Shown in pieces: positions 11,757-24,270 of a DNA stretch of 64,000 bases; the first letter of the stretch is position 1, and the number at the start of each line of letters is the position of its first letter. Where the stretch lies: contig NW_026262712.1 in NCBI RefSeq assembly GCF_021869535.1, positions 112,651,640-112,715,639 on the forward strand, written 5' to 3'. This DNA comes from Mytilus californianus (lineage: Eukaryota; Mollusca; Bivalvia; Mytilida; Mytilidae). A program made the translations under genes and the position numbers. The notes beneath the pieces were generated by a model that was not told the DNA's origin, made no database searches, and saw nothing but the letters and a program-made list of their open reading frames with translations.

Positions 11757-14229
11757 ATGATGATTATTATAATTTATTCAGTAATGTGTACTGTAATTCA
11801 GTGTGTTGAATTATCGAGGTTATTATAATGTGATATACCATACAAGAATCTCACAATAGCTAATTGTAGTAACAGAGGACAAACGTCTATACCTCAAAAT
11901 ATACCGAGTCATATTAAAGTTTTAGATGTGAGTTCAAATTAGTTAAGTGAAATTGATACCAATTTCTTTGTGAATTATACAGATCTTCAAGTACTCAATT
12001 TGATAAAAAATCAACTTAATTTTTTATCTAGAAAAGCTTTTCAAGGATTAAGCAAACTTTCTGTGCTAGAAATGTCTCACAATAAGCTTGATTTATCTCT
12101 ATCTCAGGAATATTCAGCAGAGTTATTTCTTCCAATTCAAAATTTAACGACATTGGATATCAGTAACAATATGAATCAATCAGATAATGTAACTGGTTTT
12201 AATTATCCCGATCATGCAATTAGTGTTCTGAGAGAGTTGTCTTTCTTAGCAATTGACATGATGCCTACGCCACAATTCGGAAGTGGATTCAGTCGAATAA
12301 CTAACCTGAAAGAATTACACTTTCAATCTTGTTATTTAGAACGTCTGGATAATGAAACGTTCCAGAGATTTTCCTCTTCTGTAGAAGTTCTAACTCTCAG
12401 AAATTGTTTGTTATACTTTGTGACCACAGAGGTTGATGCTTTGCTTCCGTTTCCAAATCTCCGTGTTATAGATTTTTCTGGAACGTTTATGCATTTGAAG
12501 CCAGCACTGCAGCTTTCGAATCCATACCGTTATGCAAACATAACCACAATAAATTTTGGTCGTGTTAGTTACCCAGTAAGAGATAGCAGTGACCTACCTT
12601 ACTCTAACAATTACGTCCGATATAATCAAGCATCTGAAAAAAATATGCGTAGAAAATCTACATTTATCAGATAATGGAATAGTTGATTACGAACCTGGAT
12701 CTTTGTTTTCATTTCTTCATCCCGAATGTTTACGACATCTTTTATTTAAAGGAACAGGTTTGTACTTTATAATTTGAAAAAAGCGTAATGAGCTTAATTT
12801 GTTTTTTGAAAAAGCTGTATGATTGAAGTATTTAGATTATTCATTTAATGCTGTAAACTATAATATAAATAAATCACTAACTTCAAATGTGAATTTAGGT
12901 AGTTCTGAAGCAAGTTACGTATTTTTACCAACATCACTGGAAACATTAGACATTAGTTATGCAGTACTAAACACAGTACCTGCAGTATGGTTAATAGTTC
13001 CTGAAAACAACACCCTCACATTTCTAGATATATCTTATTCAAACGCAACTTTGTTCATGACTGTTCGTAATCTTCAACTTACGACATTCATTTCAGCTGG
13101 AACGAAATACGATTTTGCTTGGCATGAATTACAAAAATTTCAAAATAGCAGTCTGAAATGAATTGTTTTGAAAAATGCGCACATAAATACTGGGATAAGA
13201 ACGTACGGTAACCGGTTTTTCAAAAATTTAGAACAGTGGTGTCATTAGATATATCCCAAAATGACATTTGGTATTTTACAGATGACTTATTTATGCCAAT
13301 GTCGAATTAGGCAATTTTGTATTTAAGCCAAAATTTACTTTTTTCTATCCAAATACAATTAATTGGTCACAACTATATAAAGATACTTGATGTTAGAAAC
13401 AATCTTCATAAGTGTTAATTCTACTATTACACACTGGGCAGATAAGATGCAAGAACTTCATGGAATGAAATTAAATCTCGATGGTAATGCATTTGAATGC
13501 AACTGTGATACGGTGACTTCATAAGGTGGATTCAAACAACCAAAGTAAAACTTGACAGCCGATCATATATATGTAAGTTATCTAATGGAACAGTTATTGA
13601 TACACTTATTGCCTACAACTCTTGTTTGCGGACTGTAAGAGTACAATGTGGTTAACTTTAGGGTCATCACTATTATCTACCTTTTTCACAATTTCACTGC
13701 TGCTTGTGGTGTATAGTAAGAGATGGAAGATTTTATTCTCTATATATGGAATAATTCGCCGTAAAGTTGAGCGTAAAGTCCGGAAGAGTTATCAATATGA
13801 CGTATATATGTCATATGAAGGGGAGATTGTTATTTGGATTAAAGATGTTTTAGTACCAAAACTTGAGACCGAGTGGGGACTGACGCTGTGCATAAAGGAT
13901 CGAGATTTTTTAAGTGGGACAAGTCTAGCAGATACCGAGGCAGAGAGTATCCAAAACAGCAGGTCCATTATATTTCTCATCACGCCTGAATCTAAATCGT
14001 CATGTGATTGCTTGTTTGAACTCGACAGAGCAAAATATGAGAAGATAACAAAAAATCTGGAGCTTATTATTGTCATTAAAAAGGTATTACAATAAGTGAT
14101 ATTCCTGTTGACTTTTCGTACGTTTGGAATTATGCTTATCTGATTCAGCGGCCTAAGGATCCTGGAAATTTGGATGATACATGGAGTAAATTGGCGATTT
14201 TAGTCACAGATGGCTTTGTCGCTTACTAA
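11757..14229 (+). pseudogene. Toll-like receptor pseudogene (LRR-TM-TIR)
   Basis: One continuous exon-like block encodes a broken Toll-like receptor, a membrane pattern-recognition receptor that signals through its TIR domain. It starts at an ATG followed by a hydrophobic stretch (MMIIIIYSVMC). Next come LRRs (VLDVSSN, LQVLNL, LSVLEMSHNKL, LTTLDISNN, LETLDISY), an LRR-CT cysteine patch (FECNC, about 13495), a TM helix (WLTLGSSLLSTFFTISLLLV, about 13650) and a TIR domain with YDVYMSYEGE and RDFLSG in the BB-loop region. The usual P of RDxxPG is S here. In-frame stops lie at about 11826 and 11939, with frameshifts near 12640, 12780, 13160-13500 and 14090. The distal TIR reads on in another frame to a stop at 14227, and AATAAA follows at 14269. 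The length fits an intact TLR of about 820 aa. Confidence 0.9.
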
Positions 14230-14268
14230 TAACTAGCTTTATATAGAATATAAATGTAACGTACAGGA

Positions 14269-14274
14269 AATAAA
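14269..14274 (+). terminator. Polyadenylation signal of the TLR pseudogene
   Basis: AATAAA 40 bp after the final TIR stop. Its survival suggests the copy arose by decay in place rather than as a random fragment. Confidence 0.5.
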
Positions 14275-14564
14275 TTTGAATTGGTATACAATAGTTATAT
14301 GATGCTAAATTATTATTCAAACATTTGCTGTGTACTAAAAACTTCTCAATTTGAAATTAATACCTAAGGTGTATTCTTTGTAATTTCATGCATAATTTAA
14401 TATAAATCACTAAGGCAACTTTAACCTTTTTAAGTATTTTTTTTTTATATTACTCATTCCAATAACTTCACGAAGGGTTCAAATTTGCTCCAAGAGTTTG
14501 ATTTTGTAGTCCTGCCAACATATTTTAAAGTTTAAATAGTTGTGCTGTAAATTGGAATACAAAA

Positions 14565-14790
14565 TAGCTTCTTTATGATGTGGTAATGCCATTGTGATTG
14601 CCAATGAGACAACTATCAATCATTCAAGTTCAAATGAAGGGAATGTAAGCAATTATAGGCAATCGTACGGCCTTCAACAATGAAAAAAAAACAAAACCGT
14701 ATAGTCAGCTAGATATAAAAGTCTCCGACATGCAAAATATGAAACAATTCAATTGAGAAAACTAACGGCCTAATTTATAACAAAACAATT
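14565..14790 (+). repeat. Repeat family D copy
   Basis: GATTGCCAATGAGACAAC, TCGTACGGCCTTCAACAATG, CGTATAGTCAGCTAGATATA and GAGAAAACTAACGGCCTAAT occur in this order. The longest and clearest copy of the family in the window. Confidence 0.85.
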
Positions 14791-15609
14791 TACGAATAGA
14801 CTCCTTGATAAGTGTTGTATGAGAATATGTTGAGTATACTAAGGAATTGTCGATATCTACTTTATTTATCATGCATTGTATGTTGTGTGAATTAAAACAA
14901 AACATTGTGGGTTCGAGCTTTGTATAAAAGGACATTAACATATTTGTCATGGAGGATGGACAGGTATTTAGTAACATTTGTGTCTTTGAAGACATGGGGA
15001 GCAAGAGTGTTTATAGATCTAGTAACTGTCATGATTGAGATGGAGACAAGTGAGATTTAAAAAAAACACTTTACAATAGACTGGTGTCAAAATAATATGT
15101 TTAAATCGTATCAATAATAAAGTTGATTTTGCATCTATGAAACAGAAACAAAACATTTGAAAATAAATGTTTCCCTTTTGAACTTCGAATTCTGTGTCGC
15201 TGGTTTTCAAGTTTGTAGACATGAGCAGATTCAGAGTTTATCATACAGTTATTGCAGACTGCATATCGACCTTTTGATGTCTTTTTAATTTGTATTGTAT
15301 CAATGTCTCATTTTACACTTACATCACACCTTGCGGGATTCATCAATTGATAAATTTATCTATAAGGGATGAGGAAAATCAAGACGATAATACATAAACA
15401 GTACAAATCAAGTAACGAGACGCATCGAGAGAAAAGAGGCAGATATACAGAAAAGCAAGTAAATTGATTGTGTACCCGGTATTGATACACAAAACATAAA
15501 ACAAATAAATAAAGCTTATCGTACGTCATAAGCGACAATCATCGTATTTGACAGAGATTAACGATAGAAACAATTCTGTACGGGGTTAAATTAAACGAAA
15601 CAATGCATG

Positions 15610-15655
15610 CCGTTTTTTTTTTGTTTTTTTTTTTGTGGAGGGGGGGGGGGGGGCG
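15610..15655. repeat. T-rich tract followed by a long G run
   Basis: Uninterrupted T tracts followed by a G run of about 16. A similar T/G junction recurs at 15838-15862. Likely slippage-prone. Confidence 0.85.
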
Positions 15656-16084
15656 AACACAAATGATAACAACTAACCAATTGCGATGGGATGATTATTT
15701 AATTAGCAGTTTTATGACATATAATGTGCTATCTTAATGAAATGACTGTGATTGCCACGCTGCCATTAGAGATATAATAATTGAGTTTTATACATAATTC
15801 GCAAGCACTGTGGTACAAAGAAAAGTTAAGCTAGTTTTTTTGTTTATTTTGGGGGGGGGGGGTACAAAAGGATACCGGTCCTCGTCTTTTCAGTTTAATG
15901 TCCCTTTAATTCATATACATCATGAAATGGTATCGTACTAATACATTACTTGCTCTAACTTGGGATGGAGCGTCGAAGATAAAGTAAACTAAGAAAAACG
16001 CATCACATTTATGAAGTGTTATTTTCATCAGGTAGTAAATGTGGCAATTGGGTACCATATTAAACCAAACTTGATCTCAAAAAA

Positions 16085-16350
16085 GGAAAAATAACAAACT
16101 ACCGAACTCAAAGGAACGTTCAAAACGGAAAGTTCCTTTTCAAATTGTAAAATCAAAAGATCAAACAAATGAAACGAATGGAAAACAACTGTAATATTCC
16201 TGACTTGGAACAGGCATTTCCTTCTGCAGAATATTGTGGATTAAACCTGGTTTTAGAGCTAGCTAAACCTCTCACGTGTATGACAGTCGAACAGAATTCC
16301 ATTATATTGACAACAATTGTTGAGCAAAACAAACAAACATAATAGGCAAA
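16085..16350 (-). repeat. Repeat family E copy
   Basis: Read on the minus strand it contains GCCTGTTCCAAGTCAGGAAT, ACAGTTGTTTTCCATTCGTT, a TTTGATCTTTTGATTTTAC segment and TTTGAGTTCGGTAGTTTG. The same order appears at 21010, 42660, 58200 and, reversed, 62130. Confidence 0.8.
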
Positions 16351-17012
16351 AAATGTCAAAAATTATGGTACAGCAGACAACATTGTACTTTATTCTTAAT
16401 CACTATAAAAACAAACAACTATGTCAACAAAGAAAACAAAATTGCATATATACACTCTAAAGACAAAGCACATAAGCAAAGAAATGAAAAACAAGAATAC
16501 AAAAATGCCAATAACACAATAACACAATGGCAGGATGTATAAATACCGCGCCAGGTATAAAGGATATTACCAAAAATTGACTATACAGTAAAGGTTAAAG
16601 ATATACAAAGACAAACCATTTGTCTTATTTCATTGTGTATCCCCTTTGACGAAGTGACACATTATATTTGCGTAGTGTTTGTTTTTCATTTTCTACTTCT
16701 GTTTTTTTTCAGTTTTTATCATTCAACCTTGTCCGAGCCATAACCTTTTTTTATCTTTTGACACTGGTTTATGATATTTGGTTTCAAGGTGTATTATCAT
16801 AAGATGATGGTTCACATTTCATCCTTACCTTATGTGACATTGAGATTAAAATTTGTTCTTCATTTTTCGGGTTCGGAAGATTATTTATTATCTTTGATAT
16901 AAGATTTTGATATTTTCAAATGGACGAAGCACCTCAGGACGATGTGATGCGAACCATGGAAGATGACTCTCACCTTCAATTCTGACTATCAGCGTCAAAT
17001 AATGTAAAACTA

Positions 17013-17183
17013 CTATCTGTGCCTGCCAAGACAAAACGATTTCATTGCAAATAACAGATGACGCGGGGTCATGTACATCCCCTCATATGGCAAATCGTCA
17101 AACATCTCAACACGAGTTCTGCTCCCCACCCATAAACCATATAAAGTCCTCATTGTCTTGACAACACATTTCTTGTTCACCAT
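17013..17183 (-). CDS. Orphan ORF of 56 aa, possible exon fragment
   Basis: Open from an ATG at 17183 to a TAG at 17013. The peptide begins MVNKKCVVKTMRTLYGLWVG and ends MKSFCLG followed by RHR, with a mixed, protein-like composition unlike the low-complexity frames around it. A second frame on the same strand is also largely open across 17215-16905, and an AAG|GTGAGA donor-like site is near 16966. I do not recognise the family. It could be a decayed exon, an exon of a larger unrecognised gene, or chance. Confidence 0.2.
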   Translation of the reverse strand: MVNKKCVVKTMRTLYGLWVGSRTRVEMFDDLPYEGMYMTPRHLLFAMKSFCLGRHR

Positions 17184-18767
17184 AGATTTTGGCTTCGAAA
17201 ATTACTGAAGAGGTATTGACTGTTATTGATTGTTAAAAAAACACATCTGGTGCAATACAATTAGCATTATTTAGTCAACAATAGAATTGATACGGTGTCT
17301 TGGCTGTCGAAATAAATATGTAAATACCAATTGGAGTTGTGGCGCTTTTTTCATTTATTGTTGCTCACAAAATGCAACAACCTTTTCTTATTAAAAAGAT
17401 TGCAAAAGACAATAGTACCTCATTTGGAGATACACAGACTTCGTTAAGTGAAATGGCCCTGCTAGAAAAAAAGAAAAAAATAGTTTGTAAATTAGTTTAT
17501 TCCAAATAATATAGATTTCTGTAGTTTCGCTTTTCGTTTACTAATGTTTCGTTATTTCTCTCGGCCATTTATTTTGCACCTCAAAAAAACAAATCTCGGT
17601 ACAGCTTTGAACATAAATCATTGTACAAATAGTCAAATGGATCAGACGACTTAGTAAAATCTTTGTCAAACTATACAGATAAATAAACAGTTATACGTCA
17701 TCCATCAATATCATACAATGATATTAATTGTCTATTATATCTTTTAATTTTACGTGACAAATATATTGGCAAAAACTAAATTCATTCAAATTGTTTTTAA
17801 ATTATTGCATTATGTTTTAGTTGAGGGTCGATTGATTGATTGTTGCTTGCTTCACATTCGTTAATTTATTGTCTAAAATAAGACATATACATTTCTTTTG
17901 TTTTTCTATATTGACATTATGACAGGCTGGCATGGATATTCTTCAAAATCATGTCCTCTGTTTCTGTGTATGATGTTGCTTAATGAAATCTTCTACGAAG
18001 TATAGACATCAATATTACAGTGAAGAACAGCATATTTTCATATCAAAATTTTAAATTATATCAAAACTATAGAAACCTCCGTCAGCTGTAACTTAAAATA
18101 TGAAAAAGGTTATATTAAGTTGGTCTTGAATTCAGTTTTAAAGCTTCAGACATACATATTTACATTTTTTCGACTTAACCAAATCACTACTTTACCTTCA
18201 TGACCAAATATTGTGATTATATAATGATTTCGTACCCCTACTTACTATTTTATGCATAACACATATAGAAATAACATGAAAAAATTGGAAAGGTGTATGA
18301 ATTTGTTTCCAAGTAATACACTGTCAAAACTGTTATTTATAATTGTCAAAAGACAGTTATAACTGTACTCTCAGAATATTTGATCATCATTATAATCAAC
18401 AAATATCTTTGTTTTACTTGTTTTACTTGTTTTACAGTAAACTGTCATATGATCATTATCATCTAATCATAGTTCATTTGGTCCTCTTTTAGACTTTTCA
18501 TCCTCTTTGATAACATATAATCCTACCTAAGAGGAAATAAATGTAATTATCTATGTGACACAATTTAAACATTTGTCTGATAAGCGTAATGAACTATCGT
18601 TCTATTTATTTCCAGATATATATAAAGACATCACTCATCCTTATGTACACGAATGTTGATTATTGAATGATAACTCGCTGACTTAAATATTAAAACCGTT
18701 GTATATATTGAATACAAACCTTTAAAAATAAAATCCCTGCAGTGTTGAACATTTGAAATACCCAATG

Positions 18768-18799
18768 GATGAATGAATGAATGAATGAATGAATGAATG
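18768..18799. repeat. GAAT microsatellite
   Basis: About eight GAAT units leading into GCTTTATTCCAGCATAC. Tetranucleotide tails next to a TTTATTCC-like segment often mark the 3' ends of non-LTR retroelements; that link is inference. Confidence 0.85.
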
Positions 18800-19289
18800 C
18801 TTTATTCCAGCATACAAATTGTTGGAAATAACATAATCATGTCAATAGCATATTCATATATACAGTAAGACAATGTTTGAATTTGGTGTTCAAAAACAAG
18901 AAGTGTTTTGGACTATCTTGATAATTAACCTAGAGTGTATCACTAGCCAAGATCAGTACTTTTGTGGTGTCATGAAATATCATTGATGTGTTAATTGTTC
19001 TGTAAATTTACTGTTTATCAAATGTTGAATCATTTGAATCAGTAAGTTATATGTATAGGTATAGATTGCCTTAGCTTCTTGTGGCATATTTTTTTTTCAA
19101 TTTTCAGTTCTTAAACCCCTTCAGCTTTGTATAAAATTTTACCTTCCAACTGTGTTGATTCGTACTAAATTATAAGCACGGTACCTTTGATGAGTTTTTA
19201 TAATTTAAATTCAGTATTCATATTGTTTAGAGATTTGGGAAAGCAGTTTGTTTTGTGTCGTTGGTGATGAAGCTATATTACATAATGTA

Positions 19290-19560
19290 AAACTATTGAG
19301 ATGAAGAAAAATTTCCAATGAGACAATGATCAACTAGAGTTCAGATGAAACGTATATAAGCAAGAATATGTCACCGTACGGCCTTCAACAATTAATTAAT
19401 GAAACACATACCGTACAGCCAGTTATAATAGGTTCCACAATGATAAAATGTGACACAATTCTTACGAGAAATCCACAAAATAAAACTTCTTTAACTTAAT
19501 ATAAACTAAGCTGTAAATTTAATACAACACAAACGGAAAAAGATACAACAAATACGTAAT
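19290..19560 (+). repeat. Repeat family D copy
   Basis: CCAATGAGACAATGATC, CACCGTACGGCCTTCAACAA, CATACCGTACAGCCAGTTAT and ACGAGAAATCCAC lie in family D order, with divergence and small indels. Confidence 0.8.
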
Positions 19561-21009
19561 CACATGTAATAAAACGAATAAGACGTATACAATGAAAATA
19601 TCAGTTTTCCCGACTTATAAAAACTATAATTAATTGCGTTACACATTTAGGTCTCTTTCGCAGCTCTGTCATGTTCTTTAACTTTTTTGAGTTATCTTAT
19701 CACCTTTGTGAGATCAATATATTTTTAGGTAATGCGTACTTATTAACTTGTAGTAAGTTTCATAACATTATACATACAACCTTCAACATCATTTTGTATT
19801 CCCAATCAGATAGGTTCTAAAGGACTCTAACTTGATATTAATTATTAAATGAATGTAAAAAAATATGAGATCACGGTATGATCGGCTGTTTATGATCTTT
19901 ATCATAAAGTTTGTTCCACCACATAGATTTCTGATTGACATTTTATCGTTGAGTTATTGTAACACCTGTTTTACCGCCTTTATTATTTATAATGGTTCAT
20001 CTTTTTGAATTTTTGCTAGAATCAATGTATTTCGATATTATCAGAATTTGTGCAAGCACATGTTAAAGAATTACATTACACGAGTTTTTATGATCTCATA
20101 AAAAATATCCTACTTCATTTGATAAAAATACTATGGAATCTTTCAACACCAGTCCCCTGATACCTGTGGCATAGTATTCAATTTATTTGGTCAACGTTGG
20201 ATAATATGCTGTTTGGCAATAGTTGAAAAGTAATCACAGTAGTAAAATAGCTGCATCTCGATCATGTATTCACAACAAACGATATATGTTAAGGGATTTT
20301 CTTATTTTGGTATCCGAAATAATCAAATTTTAAAAACAATTGTCTCAAAATAACATAAACGATTAGTAACATCGGAATTTGAAGGAGAACATAAGATGTT
20401 TACCAAATATTTCACCAGTCCTCAATAACTGCAAAATCGATATACAACAGTAACAATCTGAATAATTCAAAAGCTTTGTGAGTTACCGTTACCTTTAGAA
20501 TTAAGTTCAACGTTTACGACAGCAGCTATTTGCTTCCTCTTTTCCTTTATTGATTGTGTTAGGTTTCTTTCTGAGCTAAGTCCAAATAGGATTCAAAAGG
20601 TCGACATTATGCATTTCGTGATTGAGTTATTTCTTTACTTTTCCTATGAAAATGCAAAACAAACGAAAAGAACTTATTGGCAACAAATCAGATTACATTC
20701 TGTGCTAATAATCTAAAACCAAATACTTTAATCGGGACTGATACAAAAAGGAAATTTCTAATGACACAACATTCATGATAATAATTCGAGCAAAGCATTC
20801 TCCGTTCTTGTGTGTATGAAGTTGTCAACACAAATGCACCAAAATGTAGTACGATAAGATAAACAATTTAAATAAACTCTCAAGTCATTAATAGAAAGGA
20901 GAAGAAGATAGCCAAATAGTTATTAAAGCCAAAGGTTAAAGAAAAATAACCAAAACCATGGTCATAATAGAAAAGACTAATAAACAAATAAAAGTTCACA
21001 ATTAAGATA

Positions 21010-21150
21010 ACAGAAATGTATCAAGTCAGGAATATGGCAAATGTTTTCGCTTGTTCTGTTGATTGATAACGTTTGATTTTGTCAGTTGCTATGGTCTTCT
21101 CCTTTATGAATTTTTCTTGGAGTTCGGTATTTTTGTTATACTTTTTTTAC
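21010..21150 (+). repeat. Repeat family E copy
   Basis: AAGTCAGGAATATGGCAAAT, GTTTGATTTTGTCAGTTGC and CTTGGAGTTCGGTATTTTTG in order. Confidence 0.8.
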
Positions 21151-22159
21151 CGATGTCCAAATCTCATAAATCGAATGAGAAAACTAACCAAGGTAACAAA
21201 TAAAAACTGAGAACATTGTATGCATTTCAAAAGGAGCGTGTAGAATAAAAAAAACACAAATCAGGTAACAGAAAATTGCACTCAATCTAAAGAAACAGTG
21301 GTGAACACAGGTTTGCTAGGCGGATCAGCAAGTTTGACCTCAACCTTTAGTTATTTTGAGATTGTTTGTTATTAATCAGGATTATTTGGCAAAGGTTGTT
21401 AAAATGTTGAACAGAGAATGTAAATGAATAGCAAGGACTTAACTATATTTTAGCATATATGGTTTTACAAAGGGAATGTGCTAATTGAAAGAAACAAAGA
21501 CGATATTTTCACGAAACAAAATGACGCTACACTTAACTGTATCCGATCATTATAGAGTAGAATCATTACAATAACAGTTCGTTTCTTGCTGAATTGACCA
21601 ATTTGATCAGCTCCCTCGATTTGTCCTATTTTTAAGAAGCGTACGTTAAAAAGTCAGAGGGTTAAAACAATCTATCGAAGGTTAACATTGCCTTTATTTA
21701 GCATTGAATGCATTTTAAGCATGTAATCATTCAAAACAGTAGCAAAGACAGTTTATATGATTAAAAACATTGTCACTTATGAATACACTAAGGCAACAGT
21801 AGCTTTGCGATGTTAAAAACGGAATTTCCTTTTTAAAAACATCAAGGACTTTTACAAAAGTGTTTAATCATTCTAAATTTAAATACTGAATCATGTAAAG
21901 TTCAATAAGGATGTCCCTAGTATGCACCATAATGACTTCCGATTCGCTAATTTCAATTGACCTTTATAATGCACTGAGCGTCAAATATTGTGAAAATTAA
22001 AATAACGTTTTAGAAATCTGGTGTGTTTGAAGGGCGTTTTGGATTTGCCTTCAGCAAAAATCCTTAAATCCAAAAATTGGAAAGCAAAGCACATGTGGAC
22101 TTTTATAACAGAAAACAGGCCGTTGATTTTCTCATTTGAATTGTTTTATAGCTTGATAT

Positions 22160-22285
22160 GCAGTATGGGTTTTGCTCATTGTTGGGGGTCGTGCAGGGTC
22201 CTTTATTTGGAAACAACTACGTCATTCGGTATCTGGAAGATAATTGTCATATTGGACAAATACCACATCTCCTTAATTTATATTT
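22160..22285 (-). repeat. Repeat family D copy (diverged)
   Basis: Contains TTTTGCTCATTGTTGGGG, TAATTGTCATATTGGACAAA and ACCACATCTCCTTAATTTAT, the reverse-orientation landmarks of family D. The open frame across it (22021-22317) is a by-product of this repeat. Confidence 0.6.
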
Positions 22286-22804
22286 ATAAGCCATTGAGTA
22301 CTGTATGCGCTATTTAACTAAACGGGACATAAAAAGAGTAACAAAGTCAACATAAGGAACATTAACATCGTAACGGAGCACATTTGTGATTGAGAGCGTT
22401 AAAGTTGTTATTAAGAATAAAGGAGATTTGGAGCAAATAAGAAATCAATGAATCGACTCCAAAACCACATATTGAGGACAGCAACCGATTTTCAACAATT
22501 AACAGGTGAATGTTAATCACTTAATCGGTAACACCCAATTAGAGCAATCTTGTGAATCTAAAAGAGTAATGTTTGACCTTTAAGTAAATACCTATTTATA
22601 ATGTCTATATAAAGAGATTGATTTCGTATATTTCATACACTCTCAAATGTTAATACGAGTGTATTATTACTGTTCTTGCCATAATGATAAACCTTTATCA
22701 CAAAAAAGAAACATTACCTTTTTTAAGTTTCATTTAACTGTTTTCAACTTACAAGAGACATCTTTTCGCTCTCTTAAATCTAAGATATCAGAATAGAAGT
22801 CTGA

Positions 22805-23165
22805 TTGGCATGTCTGAATATCCGTTTCTCAGATGATAGCGGATATGTTCAAAATGTCGTAACTACATTCCCGTCCCCTTTTCCCCGACTTTGACCTACT
22901 GAATTAGACTTATTACCGGGTTTGTACTAACATGAGCAACACGATGGGTGTCACAATTGGAGCAGGATCTGCTTACCTTTGCGGATCACCAGATATCAAC
23001 CCCAGTATTTGGTTGGGTTAGTGTTGCTCAGTCTTTAATTTTCTATGTTGTGTTTTGTGAAGTATTGTTTGTCTGTTTGTCTTTTTCTTTTTTAGCCATG
23101 GAATTGTCCGTTCATTTTCGACTATGAGTTTGAATGTCCTCTTGGTATCTTTCGCCTCTCTTTTC
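22805..23165 (+). repeat. Repeat family A, longest plus-strand copy
   Basis: Runs from GAATATCCGTTTCTCAGATG through GACCTACTGAATTAGACTTA, GCAACACGATGGGTGTCAC, a GCAGGATCTGCTTACC segment and GTGTTGCTCAGTCTTTAAT to GGTATCTTTCGCCTCTC. It matches the minus-strand copy at 60255-60610 along its full length. No RT coding sequence precedes it, so it is a candidate 5'-truncated insertion. Confidence 0.85.
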
Positions 23166-23319
23166 CATATATAATGAAATTTTGACTGAGACTGAATTCA
23201 TTGCTGGTGACGCATGCATATTACAAGAAGCTCTGCGATTGCCGACGCACACAGGCATGGTCCTTTTGAAGCTCAAGAGTTGTCTTTATTTTCTGTTACA
23301 TGGTTTGTTTATTAAAAAA

Positions 23320-23465
23320 CAAATAGATATAGGAAGATGTGGTATGAGTGCTAATGAGACAACTCTCCATCCAAGTTACAATTTATAAAAGTAAACCATT
23401 ATAGGTCAAGGTACGGCCTTCAACACGGAGCATTGGCTCACACCGAACAGCAAGCTATAAAAATA
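23320..23465 (+). repeat. Repeat family D copy
   Basis: GGAAGATGTGGTATGAGTGC, AATGAGACAACTCTCCATCC and GTACGGCCTTCAACACGGAG in order. It matches the reverse-oriented copy at 41310-41465 closely. Confidence 0.85.
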
Positions 23466-23689
23466 CCTATAGATTTGAAAATTTGCTAAATACTGTTGTC
23501 TGTTATTTCTTCTCCATATCTTCCCTTTGATTTTCCGTTGCGTCCTTGTAAATATATCACCCCGAACGTTTCTCTTTCCCCTATTATTATTATCTTTCGT
23601 CCACCTTTTTTCCGCCCAATTTCTCAGGTAATATTTTACCAATCCTCATGAAAGTATACCATAACGAGTACCATCATATTTAGATGTAC

Positions 23690-24270
23690 ATTAAGACTTC
23701 AGAATTTTCGCAATGCGCGTCATCGCTATTGAAACAGCTAAAAAGTGAGAAAAAAATTGAAAGTATTTCAAACATATTGAAACTTTACACAAATGTCACC
23801 TCTCATGTGCAGATGAGTGTTCTGCCTTAGGAATTTTCAAAATGGCCACCGTTTCCTTGGAAACTGAAGAAAAATTGAACATTGGATGGAACTTTGTACT
23901 TTATATGGCTTTTTCAATTTTTGTGATTCGAGCGTCACTGATGACTCTGTTGAAGACATTACGCGAGTCTGACGTACACAATTTTTATCCGGGTATCTAT
24001 GATGTGTTTATTAATATTTAACCCTATATCAAACCTAGTGAAACTTTGTAGATATATAATCAGTCATGTGTCAATGTTGATTCTTTCTTTGGATTTTTTA
24101 AGAAGGCCGCCGTAACAATGGAAGCCTCAAAAATGTTGAAAATTATAAAGGCTCCCAATTTAATGAAACCTATTATAAATGCTAACTGACACGTGTAGAT
24201 GTGCCAGTTGAATTTGGATTTTTTAAAATGGCCACCATTACCATGGAAACAGCAAAATGCAATTTAAAAA
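23690..24270. repeat. Diverged tandem repeat, three units
   Basis: Three stretches end in the same block: AAAATGGCCACCGTTTCCTT (about 23840), AAGGCCGCCGTAACAATGG (about 24103) and AAAATGGCCACCATTACCA (about 24227). Each is preceded by a GTGAAACTTT or ATGAAACCT-like patch and a CATGTG or ACACGTG site. A family B copy (23905-24010) interrupts the array. Unit length without the insertion is roughly 130-190 bp. Confidence 0.65.
23905..24010 (+). repeat. Repeat family B copy inside the tandem array
   Basis: GTGATTCGAGCGTCACTGAT, a TACGCGAGTCTGACGTACAC segment and ATCCGGGTATC align to the copy at 6405. It splits the tandem array at 23690-24270, so it is the younger insertion. Confidence 0.75.

Larger units (their letters stand above)
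14275..22804. other. Long gene-poor stretch
   Basis: About 8.5 kb without a convincing gene. It holds family D copies (14565, 19290, 22160), a family E copy on each strand (16085, 21010), homopolymer tracts (15610-15655, 15850-15862), a tetranucleotide microsatellite (18768) and one orphan ORF (17013). Other short open frames lack recognisable features. Confidence 0.6.

Noticed and set aside
13792..14076. 94-codon minus-strand frame
   Set aside because: Antisense shadow of the TLR TIR domain.
22021..22317. 98-codon open frame
   Set aside because: It runs through a reverse-oriented family D repeat; no domain and no start context.
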